From the NCBI RefSeq assembly GCF_034676705.1, contig NZ_JAUCBS010000013.1:694501-758500 (forward strand): a DNA stretch of 64,000 nt. The letters run 5' to 3'. This document shows positions 1-8,437 of this stretch, piece by piece. Numbering within the stretch: position 1 is the stretch's first letter; each line of letters starts with the position of its first letter. The notes beneath the pieces are model-generated. The model made no database searches and was not told where the DNA came from. It saw only the letters and a program-made list of their open reading frames with translations. The position numbers were made by a program, and so were the translations under genes. Source of the DNA: Gemmobacter sp. GTDB lineage: Bacteria; Pseudomonadota; Alphaproteobacteria; Rhodobacterales; Rhodobacteraceae.

Positions 1-5
1 GGGTT

Positions 6-947
6 TCATCCTGCACGCCCCCGGACCGTTTCCCGCCACAGCGTGTATAGCCCCGCGCCCACGATCAGCACCATGCCCATCAGCCCCTGCGCATCGGGGA
101 AGGTGCCAAACACCAGCACGCCCCACAGGATCGCCATGGGAACGGCGGCATATTCGAACGGCGCGACCACCGCCGCCTCCATCGTGCGATAGGCCTGCGC
201 AATCATCAGGCTGCCCACCGCCACCGCCAGCCCGGTGCCCAGAAAGGCCGGCCAGTCGGCCAGTGGCGGCCAGATCCAGGCTCGCAGCAGGAACTCCAGC
301 GCCGGATCGGCCGAACCGGCCAGCCGCCCGTCGCCGGCCCACAGCCCCATGGCGGCCGAACTGACCAGGAACCCGATCTGGATGTAAAAGCTCAGCGCGA
401 TGGCGCTTTCCGTCTCGCGCATGCCGCGGGCCAGCATCTGGCCGACGGCATAGCAGACGGCCGAGAACAGCACAAAGATCACCGCCGGCTGGATGCCATC
501 CTGCCCCGGACGCATCATCACGAAGGTGCCGATCAGCCCGGCCGCCACCGCGCCCCAGCGATGCGGCCCGACCTTTTCCCCCAGCATGACGATGGACAAG
601 AGCGTGATGATCACCGGCGCGACAAAGGCCATGGCCACCGCATCGGCCAGCGGCAGCGCGGCAAGCCCGACGAAATAGGTGGCATTCGACACCACCACGA
701 TCACCACCCGCAACAGATGCGTGCGCGGCCGCCGGGTGCGCAGCTGCGCCCAGTTGCCCCCCGTCGCCGCAATCAGCACCGCCAGGAACACCAGCCCGAT
801 CACCGCGCGCACCAGCACCACCTGATGCAACGGATAGGCCCCCGACAGGAACTTGATCGTCATGTCGTTGATGGAAAACACCACGCTGCCGCCAAGCGCC
901 AGCAGAATACCCGAAAGGGGCACGGCCCCCACTGGAACAACGCTCAT
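6..947 (-). CDS. DMT-family (EamA) membrane transporter
   Basis: A 313-residue protein of about ten hydrophobic helices arranged as two EamA repeats, the usual size for drug/metabolite exporters of the inner membrane. The first helix begins about residue 12 (SGILLALGGSVVFSIND). A conserved segment after helix 4 (ADAVAMAFVAPVIITLLS) matches the EamA pattern. I placed the start at the ATG at 945-947, which follows a GGGAGGGG Shine-Dalgarno; the frame stays open 84 bases further upstream, but that part overlaps the next gene and looks non-coding. The substrate cannot be told from sequence; relatives export amino acids, amines or metabolites. It lies just downstream of the UPF0178 gene on the same strand, about 55 bases apart, so the two may be cotranscribed. 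Confidence 0.85.
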   Translation of the reverse strand: MSVVPVGAVPLSGILLALGGSVVFSINDMTIKFLSGAYPLHQVVLVRAVIGLVFLAVLIAATGGNWAQLRTRRPRTHLLRVVIVVVSNATYFVGLAALPLADAVAMAFVAPVIITLLSIVMLGEKVGPHRWGAVAAGLIGTFVMMRPGQDGIQPAVIFVLFSAVCYAVGQMLARGMRETESAIALSFYIQIGFLVSSAAMGLWAGDGRLAGSADPALEFLLRAWIWPPLADWPAFLGTGLAVAVGSLMIAQAYRTMEAAVVAPFEYAAVPMAILWGVLVFGTFPDAQGLMGMVLIVGAGLYTLWRETVRGRAG

Positions 948-1002
948 GCCCCTCCCCCGAAGTGCAACCGCAACGCGCGGCGCTGGCACGATGCCACGCC
1001 TG

Positions 1003-1449
1003 TCACCCGCGCACCAGCCGGTCCAGCACATCCAGGAACCGCGAACGGTCCGCCCCGGAAAACGCCCGGCCGCCCCCCTGACGGAACGGATCGGCGGCGC
1101 GCAGGTCGGCCATCAGGTCGCGCATCGCCAGCGCCTCGCCGATGTTGCGCTCGGTCAGCAGGCTGCCATCGGGCCGGATCGCCCGGGCCCCGGCGGCCAC
1201 CACCCTTGCCGCCAGCGGCATGTCGCTGGTCACCACGATGTCGCCCGGCGCCACGCTGTCGGCGATGCGCTTGTCCGCCTCATCCGCGCCGGCCGCGACA
1301 TAGACCATTTCCACCAGCGGATTGGCGAAAGGCCGGATCCCGCCGTTCGACACCATCACCACCCGCCGGCGGTGCCGCGTTGCCACCCGCTCCACCTCGG
1401 CCTTCACCGGGCAGGCATCGGCATCCACCCAGATGGTCGGTCCTGTCAT
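1003..1449 (-). CDS. UPF0178 (YaiI/YqxD) family protein
   Basis: 148 residues, full length for the UPF0178 family. The N-terminus carries the family signature WVDADACPVK followed by a second block (VSNGGIRPF) and an acidic cluster (IVVTSDMPLA), a fold related to PIN/NYN-type nucleases. No catalytic role is established for the family. The start ATG is ten bases downstream of the end of an intergenic repeat core, and the upstream gene on the same strand is S-formylglutathione hydrolase. Confidence 0.85.
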   Translation of the reverse strand: MTGPTIWVDADACPVKAEVERVATRHRRRVVMVSNGGIRPFANPLVEMVYVAAGADEADKRIADSVAPGDIVVTSDMPLAARVVAAGARAIRPDGSLLTERNIGEALAMRDLMADLRAADPFRQGGGRAFSGADRSRFLDVLDRLVRG

Positions 1450-1457
1450 GCCCGCTG

Positions 1458-1530
1458 CTTTCGCTCTGATCCAAATATCCTCGGGGGGTGAATTGGCCGC
1501 ATGGCCAAGAGGGGGGCAGACGGCCCCCCC
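1458..1530 (-). repeat. Intergenic core-plus-two-hairpin element, copy 1
   Basis: Core 1458-1488 (read on minus: CCCCCCGAGGATATTTGG then ATCAGAGCGAAAG). Hairpin A is TTGGCC/GGCCAA at 1493-1508. Hairpin B is a six-pair G/C stem at 1511-1530. The element fills almost the whole gap between the fghA stop and the UPF0178 start. Confidence 0.8.
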
Positions 1531-1536
1531 GCGCCC

Positions 1537-2367
1537 TCAGCCCAGCAGGGCATCGGCATGAAAGGCGACATGGCTTTCGATGAAGGTCGAGACAAAGAAA
1601 TAGCTGTGGTCATAGCCCTTCTGCATGCGGAAGGTGGCGGTCTGGCGGCGGGCGGTCATCGCCTCGGCCAGGGCTTCGGGCTTCAGCAGGTCCAGGAACT
1701 GGTCGGATGCGCCCTGGTCCACCAGCACCGGGCCATCGAAGCCGCGCTTGCGCATCAGCAGGGTGGCATCATGCGGGGCCCATTTCGCCTCATCCTTGCC
1801 CAGATAGGCGCCCAGCTGCTTGCGGCCCCAGTCGCTGGCGGTGGGATGCGCGATGGGGGCAAAGGCGGACACCGACCGGAACCGTCCCGGAAAGCTCATG
1901 GCGATGGTCAGCGCGCCATGGCCGCCCATCGAATGCCCGGTGATCGCCTGCGCCTCCTCGGCCAGCGGAAAGGCGGAAAACAGCACGCGCGGCAGATCGT
2001 CGGTGACGTAATCCCACATGCGGTAATGCGGCGCCCAAGGGGTCTCGGTTGCGTTCACATAGAACCCGGCGCCCTTGCCCAGATCATAGGCCGGGTCGTC
2101 CGCCACCCCGTCGCCGCGCGGAGAGGTATCGGGGAACACCAGCGCGATGCCGGCTTCGGCGGCCCATTGCTGGGCGCCTGCCTTGACCATGGCGTTTTCA
2201 TGGGTGCAGGTCAGGCCCGACAGATACCACAGCACCGGCACGGTGCCTTCTTCGGCTTCGGCAGGCAGGAACAGGCCAAAGGTCATCTCGCAGCCCGTCG
2301 CCTCGGAGGCATGGGCATACACACCCTGCACCCCGCCAAAGCACCGGCTTTCGCTGATCGTCCGCAT
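1537..2367 (-). CDS. fghA: S-formylglutathione hydrolase
   Basis: 276 residues with the alpha/beta-hydrolase layout of esterase D / S-formylglutathione hydrolase. The nucleophile elbow GHSMGGHGAL holds the catalytic serine; a later Asp (VDQGASDQFL) and the His in GYDHSYFF complete the triad. The N-terminal GGVQGVYAHASEATGCEMTF is typical of the family. The enzyme hydrolyses S-formylglutathione to formate and glutathione in glutathione-dependent formaldehyde detoxification. I chose the ATG at 2365-2367 because AAGGA lies six bases upstream; a further in-frame ATG is five codons earlier. The glutathione-dependent formaldehyde dehydrogenase that would make its substrate is not in this window. 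The AEC transporter ends 15 bases upstream. Confidence 0.93.
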   Translation of the reverse strand: MRTISESRCFGGVQGVYAHASEATGCEMTFGLFLPAEAEEGTVPVLWYLSGLTCTHENAMVKAGAQQWAAEAGIALVFPDTSPRGDGVADDPAYDLGKGAGFYVNATETPWAPHYRMWDYVTDDLPRVLFSAFPLAEEAQAITGHSMGGHGALTIAMSFPGRFRSVSAFAPIAHPTASDWGRKQLGAYLGKDEAKWAPHDATLLMRKRGFDGPVLVDQGASDQFLDLLKPEALAEAMTARRQTATFRMQKGYDHSYFFVSTFIESHVAFHADALLG

Positions 2368-2382
2368 TGCTGTTCCTTTCAC

Positions 2383-3312
2383 TTACCCGCCGGTCACCCA
2401 GGCGATCACTGCCGTCACGGTCACGATGCTGACCGCCGTCGAGATCAGGATGGATGCCGAAACGCGCTGCGGCGCAACCCCGTAATGCGCGGCAAGGATA
2501 TAGGTGTTGCCGGCAACCGGCAGGGCGGCGGCCGCCACCATCACGCCGGCGGCCATCGGATCCACGTCGAAGATCCAGAAGGCGCAGACCGCGACCGCCA
2601 GCGGATGCAGCACCAGCTTGGCAAACGACAGCCAGGCCGCCACCCCCAGCCGTTCTGCCCGCCGCCCCGCCAGCGAGGCGCCGATGGCGAACAGCGCGCC
2701 CGGCGTGGCGGCGGCGCCCAGCAGGGCGACGAAATCGTTGACCGGCCCCGGCACCGGCCATCCGGTGGCGCCCCAGGCCAGGCCCAGCGACATCGACACG
2801 ATGATCGGGTTCTTCACCAGGCCCAGCCCCAGCGCCTTGAAGGTGGACAACCGCATCCGCCCTTCGCGCGCGGCGGTGATCAGCACGGTGATCAGCGTGT
2901 TGAACACGATCATGTCCAGGCACAGCACCAGCAGCACCGGCCCGGTGGCCTGCGGCCCCAGCAGCATCACCAGCATGGGCACGCCCAGAAAGCCGGTATT
3001 GCCGATGACGGCGCATTGCGCCTCGACCGCCGCCTCGGCCATGGGCACCCGGCGGGCAAAGGCCACGGCCAGCGCCAGCGCATAGATCACCGCGCAGCCC
3101 AGCAGATAGGCGCTGGCGAATTGCAGGTCGAACAGATCGGCCAGCGACAGGTTCGCACAAAGTTTCACCAGCATGGCCGACAGGGCAAAGTAGAAGACGA
3201 ATTTCGTCAGCCAGGCGGTGCCTTCGGCGGTGAAGAACCGCAGCTGTCCGGCGGCGAACCCCACCCCGATCAGGGCAAAGAAGGGCAGGGTTTTCAACAG
3301 GATGTCCAGCAT
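2383..3312 (-). CDS. AEC-family (auxin efflux carrier-like) transporter
   Basis: 309 residues, nearly all membrane helix, with the two-bundle arrangement of the AEC family: five helices, a polar loop near the middle, five more. Marker segments are CAVIGNTGFLGVPMLVMLLG in the first half and LPVAGNTYILAAHYG in the second; both carry the GNTG/GNTY helix breaks typical of these carriers. Bacterial members move small organic acids such as malate or malonate, but the substrate here is unknown. Start at the ATG 3310-3312, where hydrophobic sequence begins (MLDILLKTLPFFALIG). Immediately upstream of fghA on the same strand and probably cotranscribed. Confidence 0.87.
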   Translation of the reverse strand: MLDILLKTLPFFALIGVGFAAGQLRFFTAEGTAWLTKFVFYFALSAMLVKLCANLSLADLFDLQFASAYLLGCAVIYALALAVAFARRVPMAEAAVEAQCAVIGNTGFLGVPMLVMLLGPQATGPVLLVLCLDMIVFNTLITVLITAAREGRMRLSTFKALGLGLVKNPIIVSMSLGLAWGATGWPVPGPVNDFVALLGAAATPGALFAIGASLAGRRAERLGVAAWLSFAKLVLHPLAVAVCAFWIFDVDPMAAGVMVAAAALPVAGNTYILAAHYGVAPQRVSASILISTAVSIVTVTAVIAWVTGG

Positions 3313-3467
3313 GGGTCCGTCGCATGGCAAGGTGCGCGGGCAGGGTTTCATGCCTGTGCTGCGGCTGCAAGGCGGGATCCGTGCGCATCCGGTCGGGCAG
3401 GAATGCCGGTTCGGCCGCCCCTAGGGCGGATCGACATTCCGACAGGCCGGCGCCTCTGGCTGACCGC

Positions 3468-3524
3468 TGGAGGGGTTTCACACCCCTCCAGACCACCCCG
3501 TGGGGTATTTGGGGCAAGATGATA
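3468..3524 (+). repeat. Intergenic hairpin-plus-core element, TTCAC-loop type, copy 2
   Basis: A nine-pair stem, TGGAGGGGT and ACCCCTCCA with loop TTCAC (3468-3490), is followed by a core CCCCGTGGGGTATTTGGGG and CAAGATGATAG (3496-3524). It lies in the gap between the start of the AEC gene and the stop of the RpiR gene; the rest of that gap holds no gene. Confidence 0.75.
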
Positions 3525-3566
3525 GCAGCAGGAAAGGGAAGGGGTGCTGTCGGGGCCGGTCCTGCC

Positions 3567-3592
3567 GGCGGTTCGTCGAATGTCGAACCGCC
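3567..3592 (-). terminator. Hairpin directly after the RpiR stop codon
   Basis: Perfect nine-pair stem GGCGGTTCG / CGAACCGCC (3567-3575 and 3584-3592) with an eight-base loop, one base past the TAG of the regulator gene. No T-run follows, so it may act with Rho or stabilise the 3' end rather than terminate alone. Confidence 0.5.
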
Positions 3593-3593
3593 C

Positions 3594-4478
3594 CTAGCGG
3601 AAGCGGCGAAAGAAGCGGACCTTTTCATACAGCGCTTCCATGCGCTTCAGCCGGTCTTCGGTGTCCTGCCAGCGCAGATCCTGGACGGCGGCCAGCAGGG
3701 TTTCCACCAGCACCAGCACCGGCACCGTGCTGTCCCAGGCGCTTGGCGCCTCGACATGGCAGACAAGGCGGTGGCGGGCGTGGCTGGCGGCGGGCGACAG
3801 CCAGCGGTCGGTGACCAGCACCACCTCGGCCCCCTGTTCGGCGGCCAGCTCCGCCACCTGCAACACCGAGTTTTCATAGCGCCGGATGTCGAAGATCAGC
3901 AGCACATCGCCGGGCCCCATGTCCAGCAGGGCAGGGGGCCAGGTGTTGGACATGGCCGACAGCAGCGTCACATCGGGGCGCACCACCTTCATCAGGGTGA
4001 CGAAGTAATCCGCCATCGCATGGGTGATCCGGCCCCCCAGCGCATAGATCCGCCGCGACGGATCGGCCAGCAGCGCCGCGATGGCGTCGAATTCCGCCGG
4101 GTCGATGCCGGCCAGCGTGGCTTGCAGGTTGACGACCACCTGATCGGCAAAGCGGTTCAGGATATGCGCGTCCGGCGCGCTGCCGGCCCATTTGTCGTGC
4201 TTGGCCAACGGCGAGGCGAGCATATCCTCGACCTCGGCGCGCAGGGAATTCTGGAAATCGGGATAGCCCTTGAACCCCAGCTTCTGCACCAGCCGGACGA
4301 CGGTGGGGGTCGAAACCTCGGCCGCCCGGGCCAGCGCGGTGATCGAGCCAAGCGCGGCCACCGGGTAATGGTCCAGCACATGGCGGGCCAGCTTGCGTTC
4401 GGTGGGGGTCAGCCCCTCCATCGCGCGGCGCAGCTGGTCCTCGATGGGGGCGGGTGTCTGGTCTGCCGGAAAAGTCAT
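3594..4478 (-). CDS. MurR/RpiR-family transcriptional regulator
   Basis: 294 residues. The N-terminal 80 form the RpiR helix-turn-helix (LGSITALARAAEVSTPTVVR then LVQKLGFKGYPDFQNSL). A SIS domain follows from about residue 125 to 255 (RIYALGGRITHAMADYFV; DVLLIFDIRRYENSVLQVAE), which in this family binds a phosphorylated or small-molecule ligand. ATG at 4476-4478; the same frame stays open upstream across the divergent gene, but that part is low-complexity antisense. It is transcribed away from the amidohydrolase/TRAP/ligase cluster and is the obvious candidate to control it. Confidence 0.9.
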   Translation of the reverse strand: MTFPADQTPAPIEDQLRRAMEGLTPTERKLARHVLDHYPVAALGSITALARAAEVSTPTVVRLVQKLGFKGYPDFQNSLRAEVEDMLASPLAKHDKWAGSAPDAHILNRFADQVVVNLQATLAGIDPAEFDAIAALLADPSRRIYALGGRITHAMADYFVTLMKVVRPDVTLLSAMSNTWPPALLDMGPGDVLLIFDIRRYENSVLQVAELAAEQGAEVVLVTDRWLSPAASHARHRLVCHVEAPSAWDSTVPVLVLVETLLAAVQDLRWQDTEDRLKRMEALYEKVRFFRRFR

Positions 4479-4595
4479 CACGCGCCTCGGTTTCGCTCTG
4501 AAAGGTTTGTAACAGAGTTTGCTGGCAAAGAAAGATTCTTGACAGGCGGCCGGGCTCTGGCCAGCCTTGGGGCAACGACAGGGATGACTCGGCCC
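4479..4595. promoter_or_regulatory. Divergent promoter region between RpiR regulator and catabolic cluster
   Basis: An AT-richer patch at about 4495-4545 separates the two divergent genes. A TTGACA at 4539-4544 is a plausible -35 for the plus-strand operon, with no convincing -10 behind it. The stretch GGTTTGTAACAGAGTTTGC (4504-4522) contains two GTTTG units and is a candidate operator. Assignments are tentative. Confidence 0.35.
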
Positions 4596-5369
4596 ATGAC
4601 AAACCAACAGGGCTATCCGGCAGGGATCGAGCGGGCCGACGCGGCATCGCGCATCGTGCTGGTATGCGAACATGCGTCCAATGCCTTTCCGGCGCCCTGG
4701 GGGCCGCTGGGGCTGGACGAGGGCGCGCAGGCCGCGCATATCGCCTGGGATCCGGGCGCGCTGGGGCTGGCGCGGGGGCTGGCGGCGCGGCTGGATGCGG
4801 CGCTGGTGCATGCGCCGGTCAGCCGGCTGATCCATGATCTGAACCGCGCGCCTGACAGCCCGGGGGCGATGCCTCCGCGGTCGGAAACGCTGGACGTGCC
4901 GGGCAATACCGCCATATCCGCGCAGGACCGCGCGGCGCGGGTGGCGGCGGTCTATGCGCCGTTCCATGCGGCACTGGCCGGGCTGGTGGCACAGCGTATC
5001 GCGCTGGGGCTGCGGCCTGTCATCGTGACGGTGCATTCCTTTACCCCCGTCTGGCATGGCCGCCCGCGCGCGGTGGAATTCGGCGTGATCCACGACGATA
5101 CCCGCCCCGGCGATGCGCGGCTTGCGCGCGAGGTGCTGGCCGCCGCCTGGGCCATGACCGACCTGCGGGCCGAGCTGAACGCGCCCTATTCCGCCGCCGA
5201 TGGCGTCACGCATCTGCTGCGGCTGCATGCGGTGCCCTATGGCCTGCCGCATGCCATGCTGGAAATCCGCAACGACCTGATCGCCAGTCCGACGGCAGAG
5301 GAGGCCATGGCCGCCAGGCTGGCCCCGGTGCTTGCCCGTGCCCTGGCCACGATGGAAGGGGGCGCCTGA
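4596..5369 (+). CDS. N-formylglutamate amidohydrolase family protein (candidate gamma-glutamyl amide hydrolase)
   Basis: About 257 residues, matching the N-formylglutamate amidohydrolase (HutG-like) family. Family blocks are LVCEHASNAFPAPWG near the N-terminus, LIHDLNRAPDSP in the middle, and VTVHSFTPVWHGRPR with the zinc/catalytic histidine region. The family hydrolyses an amide on a glutamate-like substrate. No histidine-utilisation genes lie nearby; the neighbours are a TRAP carrier, a glutamine-synthetase-like ligase and two dehydrogenases. I therefore infer that it cleaves a gamma-glutamyl amide at the end of that pathway. An ATG at 4584 is in frame and equally possible, since neither has a strong Shine-Dalgarno. 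The stop overlaps the next ATG. Confidence 0.82.
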   Translation: MTNQQGYPAGIERADAASRIVLVCEHASNAFPAPWGPLGLDEGAQAAHIAWDPGALGLARGLAARLDAALVHAPVSRLIHDLNRAPDSPGAMPPRSETLDVPGNTAISAQDRAARVAAVYAPFHAALAGLVAQRIALGLRPVIVTVHSFTPVWHGRPRAVEFGVIHDDTRPGDARLAREVLAAAWAMTDLRAELNAPYSAADGVTHLLRLHAVPYGLPHAMLEIRNDLIASPTAEEAMAARLAPVLARALATMEGGA

Positions 5370-5875
5370 TGCCGCGTGCGCTGGTTCTGTATGTGCGCTG
5401 GGTCGATGCGCTGAATTACCGGATCGGCCGGGCGGCCATGTATCTGCTGTTCGTGCTGGCCGGCGTCCTGCTGTGGTCGATCATCGCCAAGGCGTTCTTT
5501 CGCCCGCCGCTCTGGACGCAGGAAATGGCCCAGTTCACCATGGTGGGCTATTTCGTGCTGGGCGGCGCCTATGCGCTGCAACTGGGCGCCAATGTGCGGA
5601 TGGATCTGGTCTATTCCCGCTGGAGCCTGCGCCGCCAGGCCATGGTGGATGCGGTCACCGTGCTGACCATGATCTTCTTTCTGGGGGTCGTGCTGTTTGG
5701 CGGCATCGAAAGCACGCTTTACGCGCTGGAGGTGGGCGAACGGTCGCGCACCGTCTGGCGGCCCTACATGGCGCCCATCAAGATCGTCATCTGCACCGGC
5801 GTGTTCCTGATGATCCTGCAATCGGTCGCCTTCCTGATCCGCGACATCGCCCATCTGCGCGGGAAGGACATCTGA
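5369..5875 (+). CDS. TRAP transporter small permease (DctQ type)
   Basis: 168 residues with four membrane helices, as in DctQ proteins; the family motif region is present (FRPPLWTQEMAQFTMVGYFV, then LQLGANVRMDLVY). It is the small inner-membrane subunit that pairs with the large permease to drive sodium-dependent uptake of the ligand delivered by the periplasmic protein. The ATG overlaps the amidohydrolase stop by one base, and its own stop overlaps the next ATG, so the three genes are translationally coupled. Confidence 0.92.
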   Translation: MPRALVLYVRWVDALNYRIGRAAMYLLFVLAGVLLWSIIAKAFFRPPLWTQEMAQFTMVGYFVLGGAYALQLGANVRMDLVYSRWSLRRQAMVDAVTVLTMIFFLGVVLFGGIESTLYALEVGERSRTVWRPYMAPIKIVICTGVFLMILQSVAFLIRDIAHLRGKDI

Positions 5876-7215
5876 TGCCCTATGAATATATCGCCCTGGT
5901 GATGTTCGGCGGCATGGTGATCCTGCTGCTGACCGGGCAGCGGGTGTTCGCGGTGATCGGCTTTGTCGCGGCCGTTGCGGGGATCCTGCTGTGGGGCGGC
6001 GGCGGGTCGGCCATTCCGTTCACCAGCGCGATCAAGCTGATGAACTGGTATCCCATGCTGACGCTGCCGATGTTCGTCTGGATGGGCTATGTCATGTCGG
6101 AAACCCGCATGGCCGACGATCTGTATCGCATGTTCCATGTCTGGTTCGGCCCGGTGCCGGGGGGGCTGGCGATTGGAACCATCCTGCTGATGGTGCTGAT
6201 TTCGGCGATGAACGGGCTGTCGGTGGCGGGGCTGGCCATCGGCGCCACCATCGCGCTGCCGGAATTGCTGAAGCGCGGCTATGACAAGCGGATGGTGACC
6301 GGCATCATCCAGGGCGGATCGAGCCTGGGGATTCTGGTCCCGCCATCGGTCGTGCTGGTGCTGTATTCGATGATCGCGCGGCAGCCGGTCGGGCATCTGT
6401 GGCTGGCCGGCGTGGTGCCGGGGCTGCTGATGGCGGGGATCTTCATCCTGTATGTGGTGATCCGCTGCCGCATCAACCCCGCGCTGGGGCCGGTGCTGCC
6501 GGTGGCCGAACGCACGGTATCGCGCGGCGAAAGGTATCGGCTGCTGACCGCAGGGCTGCTGCCGGTGGGCATTTTCGCCGCCATGATGGGGCCGTTCATC
6601 TATGGCTGGGCCAGCCTTGTCGAATCCTCGGTCATCGGGGCGGCGGTGGCCACGCTGGTGGCGGTGCTGCGCGGGCGGATGACGCGGGCGGTGTTCGAAA
6701 CCTGCATGGTCCAGACCCTTGGCGTATCGTGCATGTTCATGTGGATCATCCTGGCCGCGCTGGCCTTTGGCGCGGTGTTCGATGGCCTGGGCGCGGTGCG
6801 CGCCATCGAAGGGCTGTTCCTGCGCGACATGGGCCTGTCGCCCTGGACCATCCTGATCCTGATGCAGCTGTCCTTCCTGATCATGGGGATGTTCCTGGAC
6901 GATACGGCGATGCTGGTCATCGTGGCGCCGCTGTATGTGCCGCTGGTGGCCAAGCTGGATCTGGGGATGCCGCCGGGCGATGCGCTGATCTGGTATGGCA
7001 TCCTTTACACGATCACCTGCCAGATCGCCTATATTACCCCGCCCTTCGGCTATAACCTGTTCCTGATGCGGGCGATGGCGCCCGATCACGTGTTGTTGGC
7101 CGATATCTACCGATCCATCACGCCCATCGTGGGGCTGATGCTGCTGACGCTGGTGATCGTGATGCTGTTTCCCGACATCGCGCTGTGGCTGCCGCATCTT
7201 GTCTACGCAAAGTGA
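5875..7215 (+). CDS. TRAP transporter large permease (DctM type)
   Basis: 446 residues, the normal length for DctM, made almost wholly of membrane helices. Diagnostic blocks: ISAMNGLSVAGLAIGATIAL, GGSSLGILVPPSVVLVLYSM in the first half, and FLIMGMFLDDTAMLVIVAP plus CQIAYITPPFGYNLFLM in the second. These are the two re-entrant segments that bind sodium and substrate in TRAP carriers. ATG overlaps the DctQ stop. Together with the small permease and the Tat-exported binding protein that follows, it forms one complete TRAP uptake system. Confidence 0.95.
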   Translation: MPYEYIALVMFGGMVILLLTGQRVFAVIGFVAAVAGILLWGGGGSAIPFTSAIKLMNWYPMLTLPMFVWMGYVMSETRMADDLYRMFHVWFGPVPGGLAIGTILLMVLISAMNGLSVAGLAIGATIALPELLKRGYDKRMVTGIIQGGSSLGILVPPSVVLVLYSMIARQPVGHLWLAGVVPGLLMAGIFILYVVIRCRINPALGPVLPVAERTVSRGERYRLLTAGLLPVGIFAAMMGPFIYGWASLVESSVIGAAVATLVAVLRGRMTRAVFETCMVQTLGVSCMFMWIILAALAFGAVFDGLGAVRAIEGLFLRDMGLSPWTILILMQLSFLIMGMFLDDTAMLVIVAPLYVPLVAKLDLGMPPGDALIWYGILYTITCQIAYITPPFGYNLFLMRAMAPDHVLLADIYRSITPIVGLMLLTLVIVMLFPDIALWLPHLVYAK

Positions 7216-7266
7216 CCGAAACGGGGCGGGGCAACCGCCCGGACCATCAACCAAGGAGGTGACGAC

Positions 7267-8307
7267 ATGACGACGACCAGACGCAAGTTCCTGACCACCG
7301 GCGCGCTGGGTGGCGCGGCGGCGCTGGCCGCGCCTGCGGTTCATGCCCAGGGCGCGCCGATCAAGTGGCGGATGCAGACCTATGCCGGCGCCGCGCTGGG
7401 CGAGCATGTGGTGAAGCCCGCCATCGACACCTTCAACGAGATTGCCGCCGGGCAGATGGAGATCGAACTTTACTATTCGGACCAGATCGTGCCCACGTCG
7501 GAACTGTTCCGTGCGATGCAGGCCGGCACCCTGGACGCCGTGCAGTCGGATGACGATTCCATGGCCTCGCCCACCGAGGTGACGGTGTTCGGCGGCTATT
7601 TCCCGTTCGCCAGCCGCTATAGCCTGGATGTGCCGGTGCTGTTCAACCAGTACGGGCTGAAACAGATCTGGGAAGAAGAATATGCCAAGGTCGGCGTCCA
7701 GCACATTTCCGCCGGCGCCTGGGATCCGTGCCATTTCGCCACCAAGGATCCGATCCGGTCCTTGAAGGATCTGGAAGGCAAGCGGGTCTTCACCTTTCCG
7801 ACCGCGGGCCGGTTCCTGGCGCAGTTCGGCGTGGTGCCGGTGCAGCTGCCGTGGGAAGACATCCAGGTCGCGTTGCAGACGGGCGAGCTGGACGGCATCG
7901 CCTGGTCGGGCATCACCGAGGATTACACGGTCGGCTGGGCCGATGTGACCAAGTATTTCCTGACCAACAACATCTCGGGCGCCTGGATCGGGCATTTCTT
8001 TGCCAATCAGGAAAAATGGAATGCGGTGCCGGACAACCTCAAGGCGCTGATGAAGGTGTGCTTCGAACAGTCGCACTATTACCGCCAGTGGTGGTATTGG
8101 GGCGGCGAGGCCGATCTGCGCGTCAACGGGCCGAAGCTGGAACTGACCTCGATCCCCGATGCCGAATGGGCCACGGTCGAGGACAAGGCCCATGCCTTCT
8201 GGGACGAGATTGCGGCTGAATCGCCGACCAAGGCGAAGGTTGTGGAAATCTTCAAGAAATACAACGCGGTGATGGCCAAGGCCGGGCGGCCGTATCGCTA
8301 CGGCTGA
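7267..8307 (+). CDS. TRAP transporter substrate-binding protein (DctP family), Tat-exported
   Basis: 346 residues. The N-terminus TTRRKFLTTGALGGAAAL is a twin-arginine signal ending near PAVHAQG, so the protein is folded before export. The mature part has DctP features: an early ligand-binding segment (QIVPTSELFRAMQAGTLDAV), the conserved arginine in TFPTAGRFLAQFG, and LPWEDIQVALQTGELDGIAW. An aromatic cluster (YYRQWWYWGG) near residue 280 probably helps form the pocket. A perfect AAGGAGGT lies nine bases before the ATG, suggesting higher output than the permeases 51 bases upstream. The substrate is not given by sequence; the cluster suggests a small amine or amino alcohol. Confidence 0.93.
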   Translation: MTTTRRKFLTTGALGGAAALAAPAVHAQGAPIKWRMQTYAGAALGEHVVKPAIDTFNEIAAGQMEIELYYSDQIVPTSELFRAMQAGTLDAVQSDDDSMASPTEVTVFGGYFPFASRYSLDVPVLFNQYGLKQIWEEEYAKVGVQHISAGAWDPCHFATKDPIRSLKDLEGKRVFTFPTAGRFLAQFGVVPVQLPWEDIQVALQTGELDGIAWSGITEDYTVGWADVTKYFLTNNISGAWIGHFFANQEKWNAVPDNLKALMKVCFEQSHYYRQWWYWGGEADLRVNGPKLELTSIPDAEWATVEDKAHAFWDEIAAESPTKAKVVEIFKKYNAVMAKAGRPYRYG

Positions 8308-8310
8308 GGA

Positions 8311-8404
8311 CGGCGCCGGGGGGCCTTGCCCCCCGCGCCGGTTGGTGCTTGAACCAATGGCGCACCAATCGGCGCCCCCCAGGATATTTTCGGACAGATG
8401 AAAG
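8311..8404 (+). repeat. Intergenic hairpins and core, copy 3, inside the catabolic operon
   Basis: Hairpin B at 8311-8340 has two six-pair helices (CGGCGC/GCGCCG and GGGGGG/CCCCCC) with one bulged C. Hairpin A at 8342-8368 pairs TTGGTGC with GCACCAA. The core (CCCCCCAGGATATTTTCGG then ACAGATGAAAG) is at 8375-8404. It begins four bases after the binding-protein stop and ends 33 bases before the ligase ATG, so it may terminate or attenuate transcription, or protect the upstream message from 3' decay. Confidence 0.75.
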
Positions 8405-8437
8405 GGCGCCCGCTTGCGGGTGTGGGAGAGGGCGGAC

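Noticed and set aside
1501..3522. Long plus-strand open frame opposite fghA and the AEC transporter
   Set aside because: It is the antisense shadow of two well-supported minus genes; the translation is rich in G, R, H and Q with no domain.
4596..5369. Assignment as the histidine-utilisation HutG
   Set aside because: No hut genes are nearby; cluster context favours a gamma-glutamyl amide substrate, so the symbol was withheld.
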